Notes under the pieces: model-generated | What the model was told of the DNA's origin: nothing | Seen by the model: the letters and a program-made list of their open reading frames with translations, nothing else | Database searches by the model: none | Translations under genes and position numbers: made by a program | Source: Metellina segmentata | Lineage: Eukaryota; Arthropoda; Arachnida; Araneae; Tetragnathidae | Direction of reading: 5' to 3' | DNA: 64,000 nucleotides | Assembly (NCBI GenBank): GCA_947359465.1 | Contig: OX375883.1 | Span: 95,616,293-95,680,292, forward strand | Part shown: positions 1-11,056 of the stretch, piece by piece | How the letters are laid out: each line of letters starts with the position of its first letter | How positions within the stretch are numbered: the first letter of the stretch is position 1

Positions 1-15
1 GGGTTAATAGATGGG

Positions 16-443
16 TTAATAGGGGGTATGGTCCCCTCTTACAGATATACAGGACTCGCAGTGCGATTTAATACATGACATAAACCAGTTTATCAGTTCC
101 TGTGGCAATTGGTCCCACTCGTTCAGAACCGCTGTTTTCATTCCCTGGATGGTTCTCGGAGGGGGGTTGCGAGTTGCAATTGCCCTCCCCAGAGCGTCCC
201 AGACATGCTCTATAGGGTTAAGGTTTGGAGATCTGGCTGGCCAATCCATCCGGCGAATATCCTCACTCTCTAGAAATCTGTCGACCGGAAGAGCTCTATG
301 TGGCCTCGCGTTATCGTCCATTAAAATGAACTCAGGGCCAACTGCACCCCTGTAAAGGCGAACATAGGGCATCCCTATACCTCACACCAGTCACACTGCC
401 TCTTTCAAAGACACGGAGAGGTGTGCGGCCATCCAACATGATG
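16..443 (-). pseudogene. Tc1-like transposase C-terminal fragment
   Basis: This is the C-terminal part of a Tc1/mariner DDE transposase on the minus strand. It contains the second catalytic Asp in the motif DDNARPH and the final Glu in SPNLNPIEHVWDALGR, followed by a typical Tc1 C-terminus. The open frame starts at about 372. The upstream residues (GRTPLRVFERGSVTG, typical of the region between catalytic residues) lie at about 381-443 in another frame, so there is a frameshift near 372-385. Homology stops at about 443, and the N-terminal DNA-binding half and the first catalytic Asp are missing. It is a dead fragment. Confidence 0.9.
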
Positions 444-456
444 CCTGAGTAGTCAT

Positions 457-2550
457 ATGGGGTAGAGTGTTACAGAATGAAATGGGGTACAATGACGCAA
501 ACCAATTTAGTCCAACTAACACATTACAAACAAGCATATGTTTCACAATGTAAATTTTACTACTCTTATAGCTCTGCATTTTTCACTTTAAGATTTTTAA
601 TTATAAATCTGAATGATAACAAAATTAAATTGGTTAATTTTTCTTAAAGCTTTTCCTCCATATAGGTTTGCATATATTTTTAAGTGCGGTATTTACAATC
701 TTCTTTCTTATACGATTAGCAGTTTTCTTTCATTAATTCGTTCGAAACATTCACAATCTAACAAAATTATGTCTCCTTAAGAAGTAAAGTCTCTCTAAAG
801 CCCCACCCCGAAAAACTGCACAACAAATTATGGGAGAAATGTTGGATCTTGACTCATGCACCAGTTAAAAATATGATTAGAGGAAATATTCAATAGAAAA
901 AAAACACTAAGCCCTAAAAAGAACGAAATTCCCATGAAGAGAGCCAAAGTGAACCTGAGTCATTATCCTACCGAGAAATCATCAACAGAAGATTAAGATT
1001 CAACATCTTATGCTTATAGTGATAACAAGTCGTTTTCAGACATTACTGCAGATGATAACAATATTAACAATGGTGATTACATTATAGTTGAGAAAGGACG
1101 TCTTAAAGAACATGAAATTCACTGGAATGGGGAAGTTGTGAATTAGAACAGTGTTGATTGTGAAATGTTGAACGTCAAAAGAATTTTTCCATCTTATAAA
1201 TTTTAAGGAACAAATAAAGTTTATTTACTTCAAAAATAAAAAATAACTTTCAAACAACCTCTCCCAGTTCCTTCAGGAGGGACAGTGAGAAAAGTAGACA
1301 TGCTGATTTACCTTGGAGATTTAACTTCCTATTAAAATCTAAAATAAGTTTGCAATTTCTGTAATCCTATTTTATCATCTACTTTGTAAGTGTTGGCTAC
1401 AATCATTGCAAATGTATTCCTCACATTAAAAGCTGTTCAATTATGCGTAAACTAATAAAATGTGGTATTTGATTTTAAGGCTGCTTAAGAAATCATTAGA
1501 TATCTGTTATATTTCAACTCAAATAAATTTTAATAAAAGCCCATTCTTTATATTTACTGTTGCTGCTATAACGTAACACTGTATCCCACAGTGTGTAATA
1601 CTGTACTCCGACAGTGGGGGCACAGTGTTACAATGTACATCACTTTCAAACACATTAAATACTGGAAATATTTGTTACTTTTTTAAATTTTAATGACATG
1701 AAGAAGTATATAAGAGATCCAAGATCATTTAAGGGCTTTGGTTGCTTCATATAGATGCATATCTTGATGCCACAGCTGAAAATAAAAAAAGTGTAACACT
1801 GTGCCCACCTTCCTCTACCAATCCACATAGATGTTTATTGTTTGTTGGCAAGACTATCTCTTCATACATTTATTCGTGGTCACTACTGTGATACCATAGA
1901 TGGATTTGGGATCGATAACTACTATTGTTTCCAGTGCTGGAAGAGACGACAGGAAGAAATTTGTTAGAATTTTGAAGGAAAGTTCCTTGCTCACATTTTT
2001 TTCACACAAGTACCAATCCACAAAGCTTTTTTATATATAGCTTTAGTTTATTGTCTGTTGGTTAGACTATCTCTTCTCACATATCCATTCGTGGTCTTCA
2101 ATATGATGCCGTAGATGGATTTGTGGCTGATAATAGCTATTGTTACCAATGTTAGAAAAAAAAGTCGTGTTTTTTGCTTTAAGGAAAATGTTTGCTCGAA
2201 TCTTGGTGGGAAGTTCCATGCTCACTAGCTTTTAACATTCGTAGCAATACACAAAGACTCTGGATTAGAGATGATCAATTCACTCATGAGCTGGCTCAAA
2301 GAGCTAGCTCCCTTAAAGAAATGAGCGAGCGCTGATTCGTTAAAAAAAAAGACAAATAGCTCACTGACTCTTCTGGGAGCTTCCGCTCTCGAAGTGTCAT
2401 TTCTGTATTCGCTCTTTTGCGCTCACCAGCTCTTTTGCTCAATAGCTCTTCACGCGGTCCTGCTCACATCATGGTTTACTTAGTTGATTCTTAGTTAGGT
2501 TAGTAGAATAATTTTTTTTAATCTTAACTGCTTTAAATCTTCGAGTTCAG
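457..2550 (+). repeat. Interspersed repeat block D, copy 1
   Basis: This block aligns by eye with 20459-22212: same order, many substitutions, same orientation. It carries about 505 bp (roughly 817-1321) that the other copy lacks. Within 1810-2260 two diverged units of about 200 bp lie in tandem, both built around a phrase like TTATTGT(T/C)TGTTGG followed by CTATCTCTTC. The end (2260-2480) is rich in AGCTC motifs. No intact ORF is seen. The extra 817-1321 part has short open stretches broken by stops and looks like decayed transposon coding sequence. Element class unknown. Confidence 0.65.
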
Positions 2551-3480
2551 CTCATCGTAATTTTGTTAAACACAACACTGTAGGTATTGTGATGATTCAT
2601 TGATGAAGTCCATCCATTGATCCTCCCAATGCGAAATCTTAACCCCCGACGGAGTTCGCCGAGAGGCGCAGGTGCGAACCACTGCGGACAATGGAGAGTC
2701 GCCAGTCTGTCTGGAATATTGACACTAAGACAACAATAAGAAGTCCTTCTGTCCCGCCCTTATACGTGAACTATCATCAGCTTGGTTAGAAACAGCCAAG
2801 AGCGATTAGACGAACCGACGCCAGTTATAAGGCCAATGACAGACGCAACGTAGTGACATCAGAACCTACCAGGGCCAATCGAGGACCAGCTCCGCCCAGC
2901 GGCCGGAGCGCGCCAAAATCTGAACCGAGGAATCGGAAGAAGAAAAAAATCAGTTTTGACTTGATCTCATCCTGAGGTGCGTCGTTCTCAGAGACCCTTA
3001 CAGGTCGACCAATTTCTTCTCTTTGGAGAATTCATTTTTGTACTATCGTGTGACCTCGCCCTGAGAGGACACCTACTCAGAAGCCTTGAGAGTCTGAACA
3101 CTAAAGTCCCCGCGACTTTTATTTAGAAGGAACGTCCTAGAGTTCCTGGTGTAGACCGTCACCAGACGTCTATAGTGAGATCCTGTGTGGATCTGTGTCG
3201 CCGACGAAGTGATCTCCTCCCGAGATAAAATTGTGCGAGCGTAGTGCCGTTATACTAGTCTAGAACCGTTCTTCGGTGTAGTCTTTTCTTCTGCTGGAGA
3301 CTTTTCTGCTGTTAGATTAGAATTGAGTTGAGACAACCCATCCAATCTAATTATTATAGACCTATGTCTAATTTCAGAATCTTGTATATAACATACCATT
3401 AATCAAGAGAACAGTAAATAAAAATTCTTATGTTAATTAAGCTAGACTGTTCTCTGTAGATTCTTCATCTGCACGCTACC
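2551..3480. repeat. GC-rich LTR-like stretch, class uncertain
   Basis: This stretch interrupts the correspondence between repeat blocks D1 and D2, so it is probably an insertion. It is much more GC-rich than its surroundings between about 2640 and 3290, has no long ORF, and ends with a polyadenylation-like AATAAA near 3417. That resembles a solo LTR or an element's untranslated region. I could not fix a TG..CA boundary or a target-site duplication, so the class remains open. Confidence 0.3.
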
Positions 3481-3541
3481 CAGAGAAATCATTACAGTAT
3501 ATATATATATATATATAATAACAACATAAAATATACAAAAT

Positions 3542-3628
3542 AACATAACACACACAAAATAACAAAAAATAACCAAACAGCCGGGATGCATTAACCAGAA
3601 ACCGAAACTCGAAACTACCCATGCAAGC

Positions 3629-3700
<72 letters not shown>

Positions 3701-3787
3701 GCTTGCATGGGTAATTTCGAGTTTCGGTTACTGGTTAATGCATCCCGGCTGTTTGGTTATTTTTTGTTATTTTGTGTGTGTTATGTT
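3542..3787. repeat. Near-perfect palindrome around a (TA)n core
   Basis: Two 89-bp arms (3542-3630 and 3699-3787) are reverse complements with about two mismatches and flank a 68-bp (TA)n core. A shorter (TA)n tract lies at about 3498-3518. The IY-repeat reading frames seen here on both strands are artefacts of this structure. It could extrude as a cruciform or form a long hairpin. Confidence 0.9.
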
Positions 3788-3839
3788 CAATTTTAGTTTT
3801 AAAGTGCGTTTTAACGGCTAAAGTCATATCTCACGCCTT

Positions 3840-4371
3840 TTAACACTAGTTTTTATTAAACATATTAACTATTATTAAACATATTATTACTATTATAAAC
3901 ATATTATTACTATTATTAAACATATTATTACTATTATTAAACATATTATTATATTAATAACTTAACATTAATATAATAATAATAATAAAACCTCGATATA
4001 TCGGGAGTGATATCGTATTTTGTTTACGTAATTTGTTTTTATTGCACTGCATTCACAAAACAATTGAAATATTTTATTAAAAAAACATAAAAGGGACTTG
4101 AATTTCGAAAATTTTTGGAAAAACGAATATTTGAGGATATAGTATTCATATATCTTAAAATAAATATTTAAAAATCTTACGTTTTTAAATAAATTATTAA
4201 TATTTTTATTATTTGATTTTAAAAAATCATTTAAATTATCAGGATGTCTCACTAGGTCTCTAAGTGATTTCAGCCCAGGACATTCTAGAAGGAGGTGTTT
4301 TATATATTACTATTATTATATAATTAACTTAACATAAATATAATAATAAAAATAACGATAATAATAACGCA
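3840..4371. repeat. AT-rich low-complexity and short tandem repeats
   Basis: About 3845-3955 is a tandem array of roughly 24-bp units built on TTATTAAACATATTATTACTA. It is followed by (ATA)n-rich sequence whose start resembles 22213-22300. From 4060 to 4371 I see only AT-rich sequence and short ORFs without family resemblance. Confidence 0.6.
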
Positions 4372-5796
4372 CAAGCTTTAGTGATCACTTACAATTATTG
4401 AGATTCATAAGGTAAAAAAACTTGCATAGCAGGTTATCCAAAATCTCTGTTTATCAACCAAAAAGTAAATTATTTTGTGCAACATTAAGAAAATGCTCAC
4501 TCAACAAAATCCACCCTTTGGAACAACAAATACAAAAAACATATATATCAAAATAAATAGGCCAATTTTAATTTTTAATAAAAATGGATGCAATATATTT
4601 ATACCTTGAAAATTGTGTGGATAAAACAAACTGTTGTTTGTGATCAAATGTGATTCCTTTCTTGATGAATTACAATGAGGTTTTGCTGTTTTATAAGCAG
4701 AATTTGTGAGATTCCTTGAATTGCCTTAATGAAAGCTGAAAGAGACAAGCAAGCAGAGGACCACACAGGATTTTCATACAAAAAGGTGAGAGACTAGGTG
4801 TATATGCGCTCTGAACAGATTGCCATAACTTACAATCGATACATCTGAGAATCGAGTTCCAGTCGTTCTTCTCCCGACTAGAACTCTGGCCTCTTACCAA
4901 AGGTTTCAGTTCTTAATCAGATATGAGATTCATTATTGGAGACTTCCCGCAATAGTTTTGCAATTTCTGCTAGGTAGCATTCAAAACCAAGCTCATTTGA
5001 CAGATTGTTACTCAAGTAGACTTGTATATTTAAAAATATCTATAATTATACCTTGTGGTTAATAGTTCATATTAATTAAGCATGTACTAATCTTTAATTG
5101 GCATATAAAAAATGGTTAAAAGTAAATGTTCTGAAACTGAACATGCAGATAGCATGTATTATGAATCATAAATGTAACAAAATGGCTAAATTGTTATGGT
5201 TTCAATGAAACTTTAGAATCTAAACCAGAGCATATTCTGCTAGGAAACATACAAAATCAAGCTGTCTAAACAATATCCACAATCTGCATAAAATAAATTA
5301 AATTCGGAATAGAGAGAGAAATTACAATTTATGAAATGAGATACCACTATTGTTAATTAACAAGAAATAATCATTTCATGTTATATGCTCATATTCAGCA
5401 GTAACAAACAAACTGTAACAAATTTATTATAACAAAATTATTTAAAGGGAATTTTGGAGTTGAACATGCACACATGCGGAACATTTTGCATTACAAACTA
5501 CAAATGCGATATTTAAGAGAAAAAATATAGATAGTCAAACCTCGTTGAGACATATTTCATGGCATTCATCTTCACTCTTTTCTACAAACAAAGCTACAAT
5601 TTTGGAGTCACTTAATGCTTCTGAGAATTAAAACCCATTCGCCATTTCAGTTTCAAAATTTTTAATTAGAGATTAGTGTAACCAGCATTCTTCTAACAAT
5701 TCTAATTAACATTATTTGAATTTTTGATGGGGATTGGAATTTAGTCTGTATTATCAGTTAATTCATATTGAGTGGGTCTTTAATATGGTTTGACTG
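4372..5796. repeat. Interspersed repeat block E, copy 1
   Basis: This block aligns with 33520-34980 and 47117-48577 in the same orientation. It is more diverged from those two than they are from each other, since they belong to the segmental duplication. It has no convincing ORF. Copies 2 and 3 run directly into Ty3/gypsy RNase H sequence at the final TTTGACTG; this copy runs into unrelated sequence. E is therefore a repeat in its own right, or a non-coding part of a larger element. Confidence 0.6.
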
Positions 5797-6694
5797 TTTA
5801 AACATGATCAGTTTCAACACGTAAATATTGATACTTCATGCACAGTGACGTCAGTGCCAATCACGTAGCGCTTTTTTTTAACTCAATTTGTAATTTATTT
5901 AACTTCTTTCCGATATTTAAAGCGGCATATTCGAAAAAGGTGAAGCTGAAATTACCAGGAAATTATAAATTTGAGCAATTTCCTCAAAAGAAAAAATTCC
6001 ATACCATAACACATTGAATAAAATTAATAAAAAAACATATTTTTTACATGAATTTCTGTCTTGGTTTATTTTTTGCGAATTTGTCAATTATTTCGGCATT
6101 ATAAATTCAGTTTTAAATATTTTGTTCTATCTATATACAGAATGGCCATACTAATTCATCTTTCTTTTCCCATAGTACTCCTTTATTAATTTTTTACACG
6201 CTTTAAAACAAAAAACGATCTTTCTCCTAACGCCCATCAAATAAGGGAACTGTTAAAAAAATTTAAAATAATGTTTCAACATTCGCAAATGTTCAAAACA
6301 TTTCTTTTGTGGCTCGATAGATGTCTGGCGTGGGGTTTATGGTGTCATCGTTTTCTTTTGGAAACATCAAAGAATTGTTGAATTCATCTTGAAAAGTACA
6401 AACATCAATGTCATTTTTAAACATTATATATTTTATATTTTTTATTCAACTTCCAGTTAAAGACTCTTTTCTATTGATGAAACGAAGTATTATAGCTAAT
6501 ACAGCATCTGCCTCTTGTTGATCATCTTGTATATTAGAAACTCTGTTCACTGCTCTTAAAGAAGCACATTGTAAAGACGCTGTCACATCTTTCCTCGAAC
6601 ACTAATGAAAAGACATTTTAAGACCTCGGGGCCCCTTCGTATTCCGGGGCCCTACGCGGCCGCTTAGTCCACGAACGCTTAATCCGCCTTTGTC
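5797..6694. other. AT-rich intergenic sequence, no gene recognised
   Basis: Nothing is supported in most of this stretch. On the minus strand, about 6590-6450 reads as an open stretch of about 40 codons without a start or known domain. About 6620-6690 is a short GC-rich patch resembling the end of some hAT elements. Both may be decayed transposon sequence, but I cannot assign them. Confidence 0.4.
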
Positions 6695-7461
6695 GGAGCG
6701 CAAAAAAATGAGACAGGAACAGAAAAACATTTTTTATTTACAACGTCCTTACGATGCGCTTCTTTGCAGCAATGTTTTCAATAAATGCTCGAAATTGCCT
6801 TCACCAACAGTAATACATGCTTGGTAGCGTCGAAGGATTGATTGGCGAAGAGTTGCAAAGATGCCAAGGCATTTCGCGCGCACTTTCAGACGCAATGGAT
6901 AGTTGAACAACAAGGTCGTTAACTGAGTCAACTGAAATTCGTTAAACGATTGTCTTTAGATGCCCCCATAAGAAGTAATCGATGCTCGATAAATCTGGCT
7001 ATCGAGGTGGAAATCGGACAGGTCCTCCAGGCCCAATCCATCGCGGCGCAAAACTAGCATCCAGGTAATTGCGGACAACCACGTTGAAATGGGCCGGCGC
7101 ACCATCATGCTGAAACCACATGTGATTACGAACGACAGTCGGAACATCATGCAGCAATTCTGGTAAAACCTCTTCCAGATCAATACTACAATGTGAGCCA
7201 TTGAGTTGCGCTGGTAGGACATATGCCGTGTTTGTGATACTGTTTGTGGTAGCAATTTTTATCATTTATTGTAAACATTGCTTCAAAGAAGCACATCGCA
7301 AGGATGTTGTAAATAAACAATATTTTTTCTGTTCATCTCTCATTTTTTGTATTCGTGCCTCCACAAGTCACTTCCGACCCTACATTCCAATACGAAAAAT
7401 GTATGTTTTAGTAATCTGTTCCACCCCTTCAAGTTTGTCCCATGACCGTAGAATCACCCTG
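6695..7461 (-). pseudogene. DUF4817-type mariner remnant upstream of ligand 1
   Basis: Minus-strand fragments in different frames read as a Tc1/mariner-superfamily transposase of the type often annotated with DUF4817. They include MWFQHDGAPAHF (catalytic Asp region), PRWIGPGGPVRFPPR, SPDLSSIDYFLWG, and a C-terminus ending in ITVGEGNFEHLLKTL. Several frameshifts break it. The right terminus (CAGGGTGATTCTACGG on the minus strand) ends at 7461. The left terminus is missing, replaced by unrelated sequence before about 6695. The same insertion, with the same right flank, sits upstream of ligand 2 (58621-59490), so it predates duplication of the ligand gene. Confidence 0.85.
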
Positions 7462-7784
7462 CATATAGAATTAAAAATAGACGTGTTGTGAAAAATAAAT
7501 AAAATTGATATTTTCTGTAGAAAAAATGAGTGATTTAATAATCCGTACAAGTAAACGATCCACTTCCGTAGAAACTACTTTGAATCCGTAGTAGTTGCCT
7601 TAACTGCGCATCCTCTCTATCTTTAAGCGGCCACCACAGCAAAGTTTCGGTGCGAACAAACCCAAAAGTAGCCGAAACGGCGCTTCCGCAACCAATCTGG
7701 GAACCCCTCGCCCTATCAATCCAACCACCAAGGGAATCGGTAGAGAGCGAGCGAACGAACAGATCGGATAAAAGGAGACGGTGC
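7462..7784 (+). promoter_or_regulatory. Upstream region and 5' UTR of ligand 1
   Basis: This is the sequence between the old mariner end and the ATG. It aligns well with 59491-59812 upstream of ligand 2, including the stretch GATCGGATAAAA shortly before each ATG. Conservation between the paralogs fits promoter and 5' UTR function but may only reflect a recent duplication. No clear TATA box or initiator could be assigned. Confidence 0.45.
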
Positions 7785-8061
7785 ATGGAGGGTTCGAAAA
7801 CGATAGAGATGCATCTCCTGGCGGCTCTGGTGACGATCCTCGTGACAGCAGCGTCGGCGGCCCACCCACAGGTGGAGAGCCTGAAGGCACGGATCCTGGC
7901 GAACCTGGGAATGGCCGGACCACCGGATATGAGCGCCGTGAACACGTCCGAGAGCGAGATGCAGATGATGATGAGGGAATACGAAATGAGGGTCCGCAAG
8001 AGCGAGGAGGAGGAGGAGAGGGATATAACCCCTGACGACGTTTTAATCTATGACACAATAG
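7785..8061 (+). CDS. TGF-beta-superfamily ligand 1, exon 1 (signal peptide and start of prodomain)
   Basis: The first coding exon has 92 codons plus one base (phase 1) and ends at a good donor, G|GTGAGT. The product starts MEGSKTIEMHLLAALVTILV, a hydrophobic signal peptide ending near TAASAA (residues ~24-26), so the protein is secreted. Residues ~30-45 (VESLKARILANLGM) match the start of TGF-beta/myostatin-type prodomains, the latency helix that packs on the growth factor. An N-glycosylation site (NTS) follows at residue ~53, then MREYEMRV and an acidic linker. An alternative start at Met9 (7809) would also give a signal peptide; the first Met is chosen because both paralogs keep both Mets in the same places. 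GC content is clearly above the flanks. The long antisense frames here are shadows. The partner exon is at 19647. Confidence 0.82.
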
Positions 8062-8965
8062 GTGAGTTTGGGCGACTTTTGTTTTGACTAGGTACAAGAA
8101 CTTAGTCTGAATGCATCGAAAACAATTTTACTTTGATTCGACTCAGTGATAACTACGATATTAATAGAAGTAATGCAGACATTTGCATTTTTAAAGGAAA
8201 TTGTAAATTATTGAAAAATATGTATGAGGTTCCCCAGAGTGTTATATTACTACTCTATAGAATGTAATACAAGTTACCACCATAAATACTTACTTAAAAT
8301 TAAAAAGAAGCCTCTTCTATTTCAATGTAATTTTTTGCTTTTCTTTAAGTTGATATTCCTCAAATTCAGCAATTTTCAGCTGTGTTACTTTTCTTGCCAA
8401 GGTGCGATATATTTAATTCTGAAGTATGTATATGAATTCGAAAAGCAGAAAATTAGTCTGAATAAACAAATTATTTATCAAAAAAGTTATATTCAGTACA
8501 GATTTTAAAACAGGAAGACATTGAGAAATTGGAGTGAAAAATAAAAACGAACATTTGTATTTAAACTTTTTATAAAAAATTATTTTTGAAACAAAACTAT
8601 CAAAGAAATTATATTCAATAGGAAGATTATTTTTAAAAATTAGCTATTTCATTTAATTCCAAAATTCTTTTCGTATCTTCGTAGAAAAGTACTGTAACTC
8701 ACAAATCGGAAAACTTATTTTTTAAGTAACAATGAATTTTATTCAAGTCCCGAAGAAACTAAGAAACCAAATATCTAAACAGACTTTTCATCTTTAGTAT
8801 AAATAACAAACATGTACCGTAAAATTCTGCAAAATTCAAATGAAGAAATAATCTGTACGAAATGCGTCACTTTGATTACAGTAGGTTGGGGTAGTTTATT
8901 ATCGTCGCACTTCAGCAACATAACGGGCTATTCACTTTTCTTAAGATGTGAAAACAGATCTTATA
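8062..8965 (+). other. Ligand 1 intron 1, part shared with ligand 2
   Basis: This is the start of the intron. It aligns with 60063-61400 of the second ligand with indels; ligand 2 has extra sequence at about 60150-60890. No exon-like ORF is conserved between the two. The alignment reaches the pogo-type insertion at 8966. Confidence 0.7.
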
Positions 8966-9298
8966 GGGGAGAGTAGCACACAGTGAGACAAATTTTAAAG
9001 AAACATTAATTAAGAGCTAAATACAATCGACTGAAGAAATTTTTTATTGGATGCTTAAATCTGTTTATTGGTCATATCTTTAACATAAAATTTATTAATA
9101 CATATAAACAGAAACCAGAAATAATTAAGATTAAAATAATATCAGCATTCGCCTCACTGTGTACCACATCTCGTACAAAGTGAGACATTGCTAATTTATT
9201 TATTTAAAAAATATATTGCCACAGTACTAAACACAAACAATTCTTCATTATACACAAATTTCCAATCAATCGTCAACCTTGGAAAAGTCACCGAACAT

Positions 9299-9930
9299 TT
9301 ATAAGGTCAAGCCACACTTCAAAATGGACATATCCTGACAATCTTTTTTTTTTGTGGGCATTGGCTTAGGCAGAGCCATGACAATATCCAAATTATTTAC
9401 AGAATGGAATGTTTGGCATCCCAAAGGCATTTTATTTCTCACTTTTGCGTAGATAAATGACTTCAAAATCACTATCCTCGTCCATCTCTGACAAAATTTT
9501 CCCAATGTAAAACATCATTTCAGAACATAATCATCAGCATGAACATCAGGAACTACTTTGGGAAACTGAAAATGTTCTCCAGTCTCTCTATAACTTGAAG
9601 AGTCATCCAGCACCATTTCAGTTTCTTCATAAGAAGAACTATCAACATCTTTAATACTGCGGAGTGTTAGTTTTTTCCAAAGCTAGCTTTTAGAAAACTT
9701 ATTTTCCATCTTAATCTGGAGCTGTCTCTTCTTTTCAACTTTCTCACAACTAACAGGGCTTTTTCAGGTGAACTTGTGAGAATTCTGCTTCTGCCCGGCT
9801 CTCGATTCGTCTTTTTCTTCCTAGGTAGAGATTTTGCGAACACCACGGAATTGTTTGGGTGAAACAAAGACAGACTGAGTTTCCCCACTAATTAAAGCTT
9901 CACTTGTAGCTTTTGTAATCAAATCTGTAA
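9299..9930 (-). pseudogene. Pogo-like transposase, C-terminal exon remnant
   Basis: Minus-strand fragments in shifting frames resemble the C-terminal tail of pogo/jerky-like transposases: a basic stretch ending PGRSRILTSSPEKA near 9780-9830, then acidic sequence and a final segment near 9400-9500. It appears to be a separate exon. An acceptor-like TTTTACAG lies upstream at about 9925-9932, and a donor-like CTTCAG|GTATGA lies at about 10230. Frameshifts show that it is inactive. Confidence 0.6.
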
Positions 9931-9939
9931 AATTCAAAT

Positions 9940-10170
9940 TTAAAATATTATAAACAAATATTACAAATATATAAAACAAATATTACAAATATGTAAAACA
10001 AATATTACAAATATATAAAACAAATATTACAAATATGTAAAACAAATATTACAAATATATAAAACAAATATTACAAATATATAAAACTAATATTACAAAT
10101 ATATAAAACAAATATTACAAATATATAAAACAAATATATATATATATTACAAATATATAAAACAAATAAT
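9940..10170. repeat. 22-bp tandem repeat
   Basis: About nine to ten copies of a 22-bp unit (ACAAATATTACAAATATATA type) lie in the putative intron of the pogo-like transposase gene. The array also has a short TATATA expansion at about 10135-10145. Confidence 0.85.
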
Positions 10171-10259
10171 TCAAGTTCATAAAACACAAAGAATTGAAGA
10201 TTAAAAAAAATCATATGATCATCTGTAGTCATACCTGAAGATTGTGTGCTATTGTAAAC

Positions 10260-10610
10260 ATCAGTTTCAGATAATTGGTAATTGGTAATTTTTAGTTAAC
10301 GTCGTACTAGAGCAACACAACGGGCTATTGACGACGGTCCGGAATCAGTCCCTTAAGGGAAAGATACGAGGACAACACCTCGTAATTTTGAACCACGGTC
10401 AGATGACGAAGCAACACCTGAGCTGGCACCCCACTCTCCAAACTTCCACGCCAACCCAACGTGAGGACTTTCAGATTTAAGGTGCACTAGCCGCCTCTAC
10501 ACCATACGTTTTCAAACATCCATGCCCAGACCCGGATTCGAACCAGGAACCTTCCGATCTAGAGGCTAACACCTTAACCACTGTACCGGTTGGTTGGCTA
10601 TCAGTTTCAG
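10260..10610 (-). mobile_element. tRNA-derived SINE, full length, in the pogo ORF
   Basis: The SINE body is 10271-10599 on the minus strand with an exact 11-bp target-site duplication ATCAGTTTCAG (10260-10270 and 10600-10610). Its head holds the tRNA-like part, with a B-box-like GGTTCGAATCC and an A-box-like AGTGGTTAAGGTG. The tail ends in AATTACCAATTACC-type repeats. It interrupts transposase coding sequence. Confidence 0.92.
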
Positions 10611-11056
10611 AAGCATTAGGTTCTGTATTTGTGGTACTGCAAGTAACCATTGGGTTTTCGGGTCGGTTTGTCACTGCTGACATGAGGTAGTCAGAATTTT
10701 GAACTGTGTCTCCATTAAAAATATAGAAGCCACTTTTATTAAAACCTGACATGATGTTGCTAGGAGTCATTGTCTTTTTATGTGCTTCACCAACACGTTC
10801 AGCAATCTGGTATATAGACAGGGTTGTTCCTGGATTTCTACGCATCCATGAATCAACGGTCGCATTGTAGAACGTTTTAAAGGGTCCAAAAACGGAAATG
10901 TCGAGAGGCTGGATTCTGTGACTGCTATGTGAACAGTAACACCTGCCTCTTTTGCTATATCAATAACTTCGATGGACATATGACTCTCGTGGTAATCTAT
11001 ATAAATAAGAATGGAGTGTTTGTTTGTACATTCAATATTTTCGACCCATTTCAAGT
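10611..11056 (-). pseudogene. Pogo-like transposase, DDE core fragment
   Basis: Minus-strand coding resembles the DDE_1 domain of pogo/jerky transposases. ILIYIDYHESHMSIEVIDIAKEAGV includes the second catalytic Asp region. A frameshifted version of the usual LQPLDVSVFGPFK follows, then the alpha-helical part around MRRNPGTTLSIYQIAERVGEA and SNIMSGFNKSGFYIFNGD. Frameshifts occur near 10840-10910. The frame is cut by the SINE downstream and by the 1.5 kb insertion upstream. Confidence 0.85.

Noticed and set aside
1061..1140. GDYIIVE-containing open stretch in block D copy 1
   Set aside because: It recalls the C-terminal tail of some transposases, but stops break it and there is no other domain to support an assignment.
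3442..3821. IY-repeat proteins on both strands
   Set aside because: These are (TA)n read as codons in a palindrome. The same holds for 32940-33125 and 33321-33542.
7535..8097. Long antisense ORFs opposite ligand 1 exon 1, and similar ones at 59560-60098
   Set aside because: They are shadows of a GC-rich exon. Only the plus frame has a signal peptide, a TGF-beta prodomain start and a donor site.
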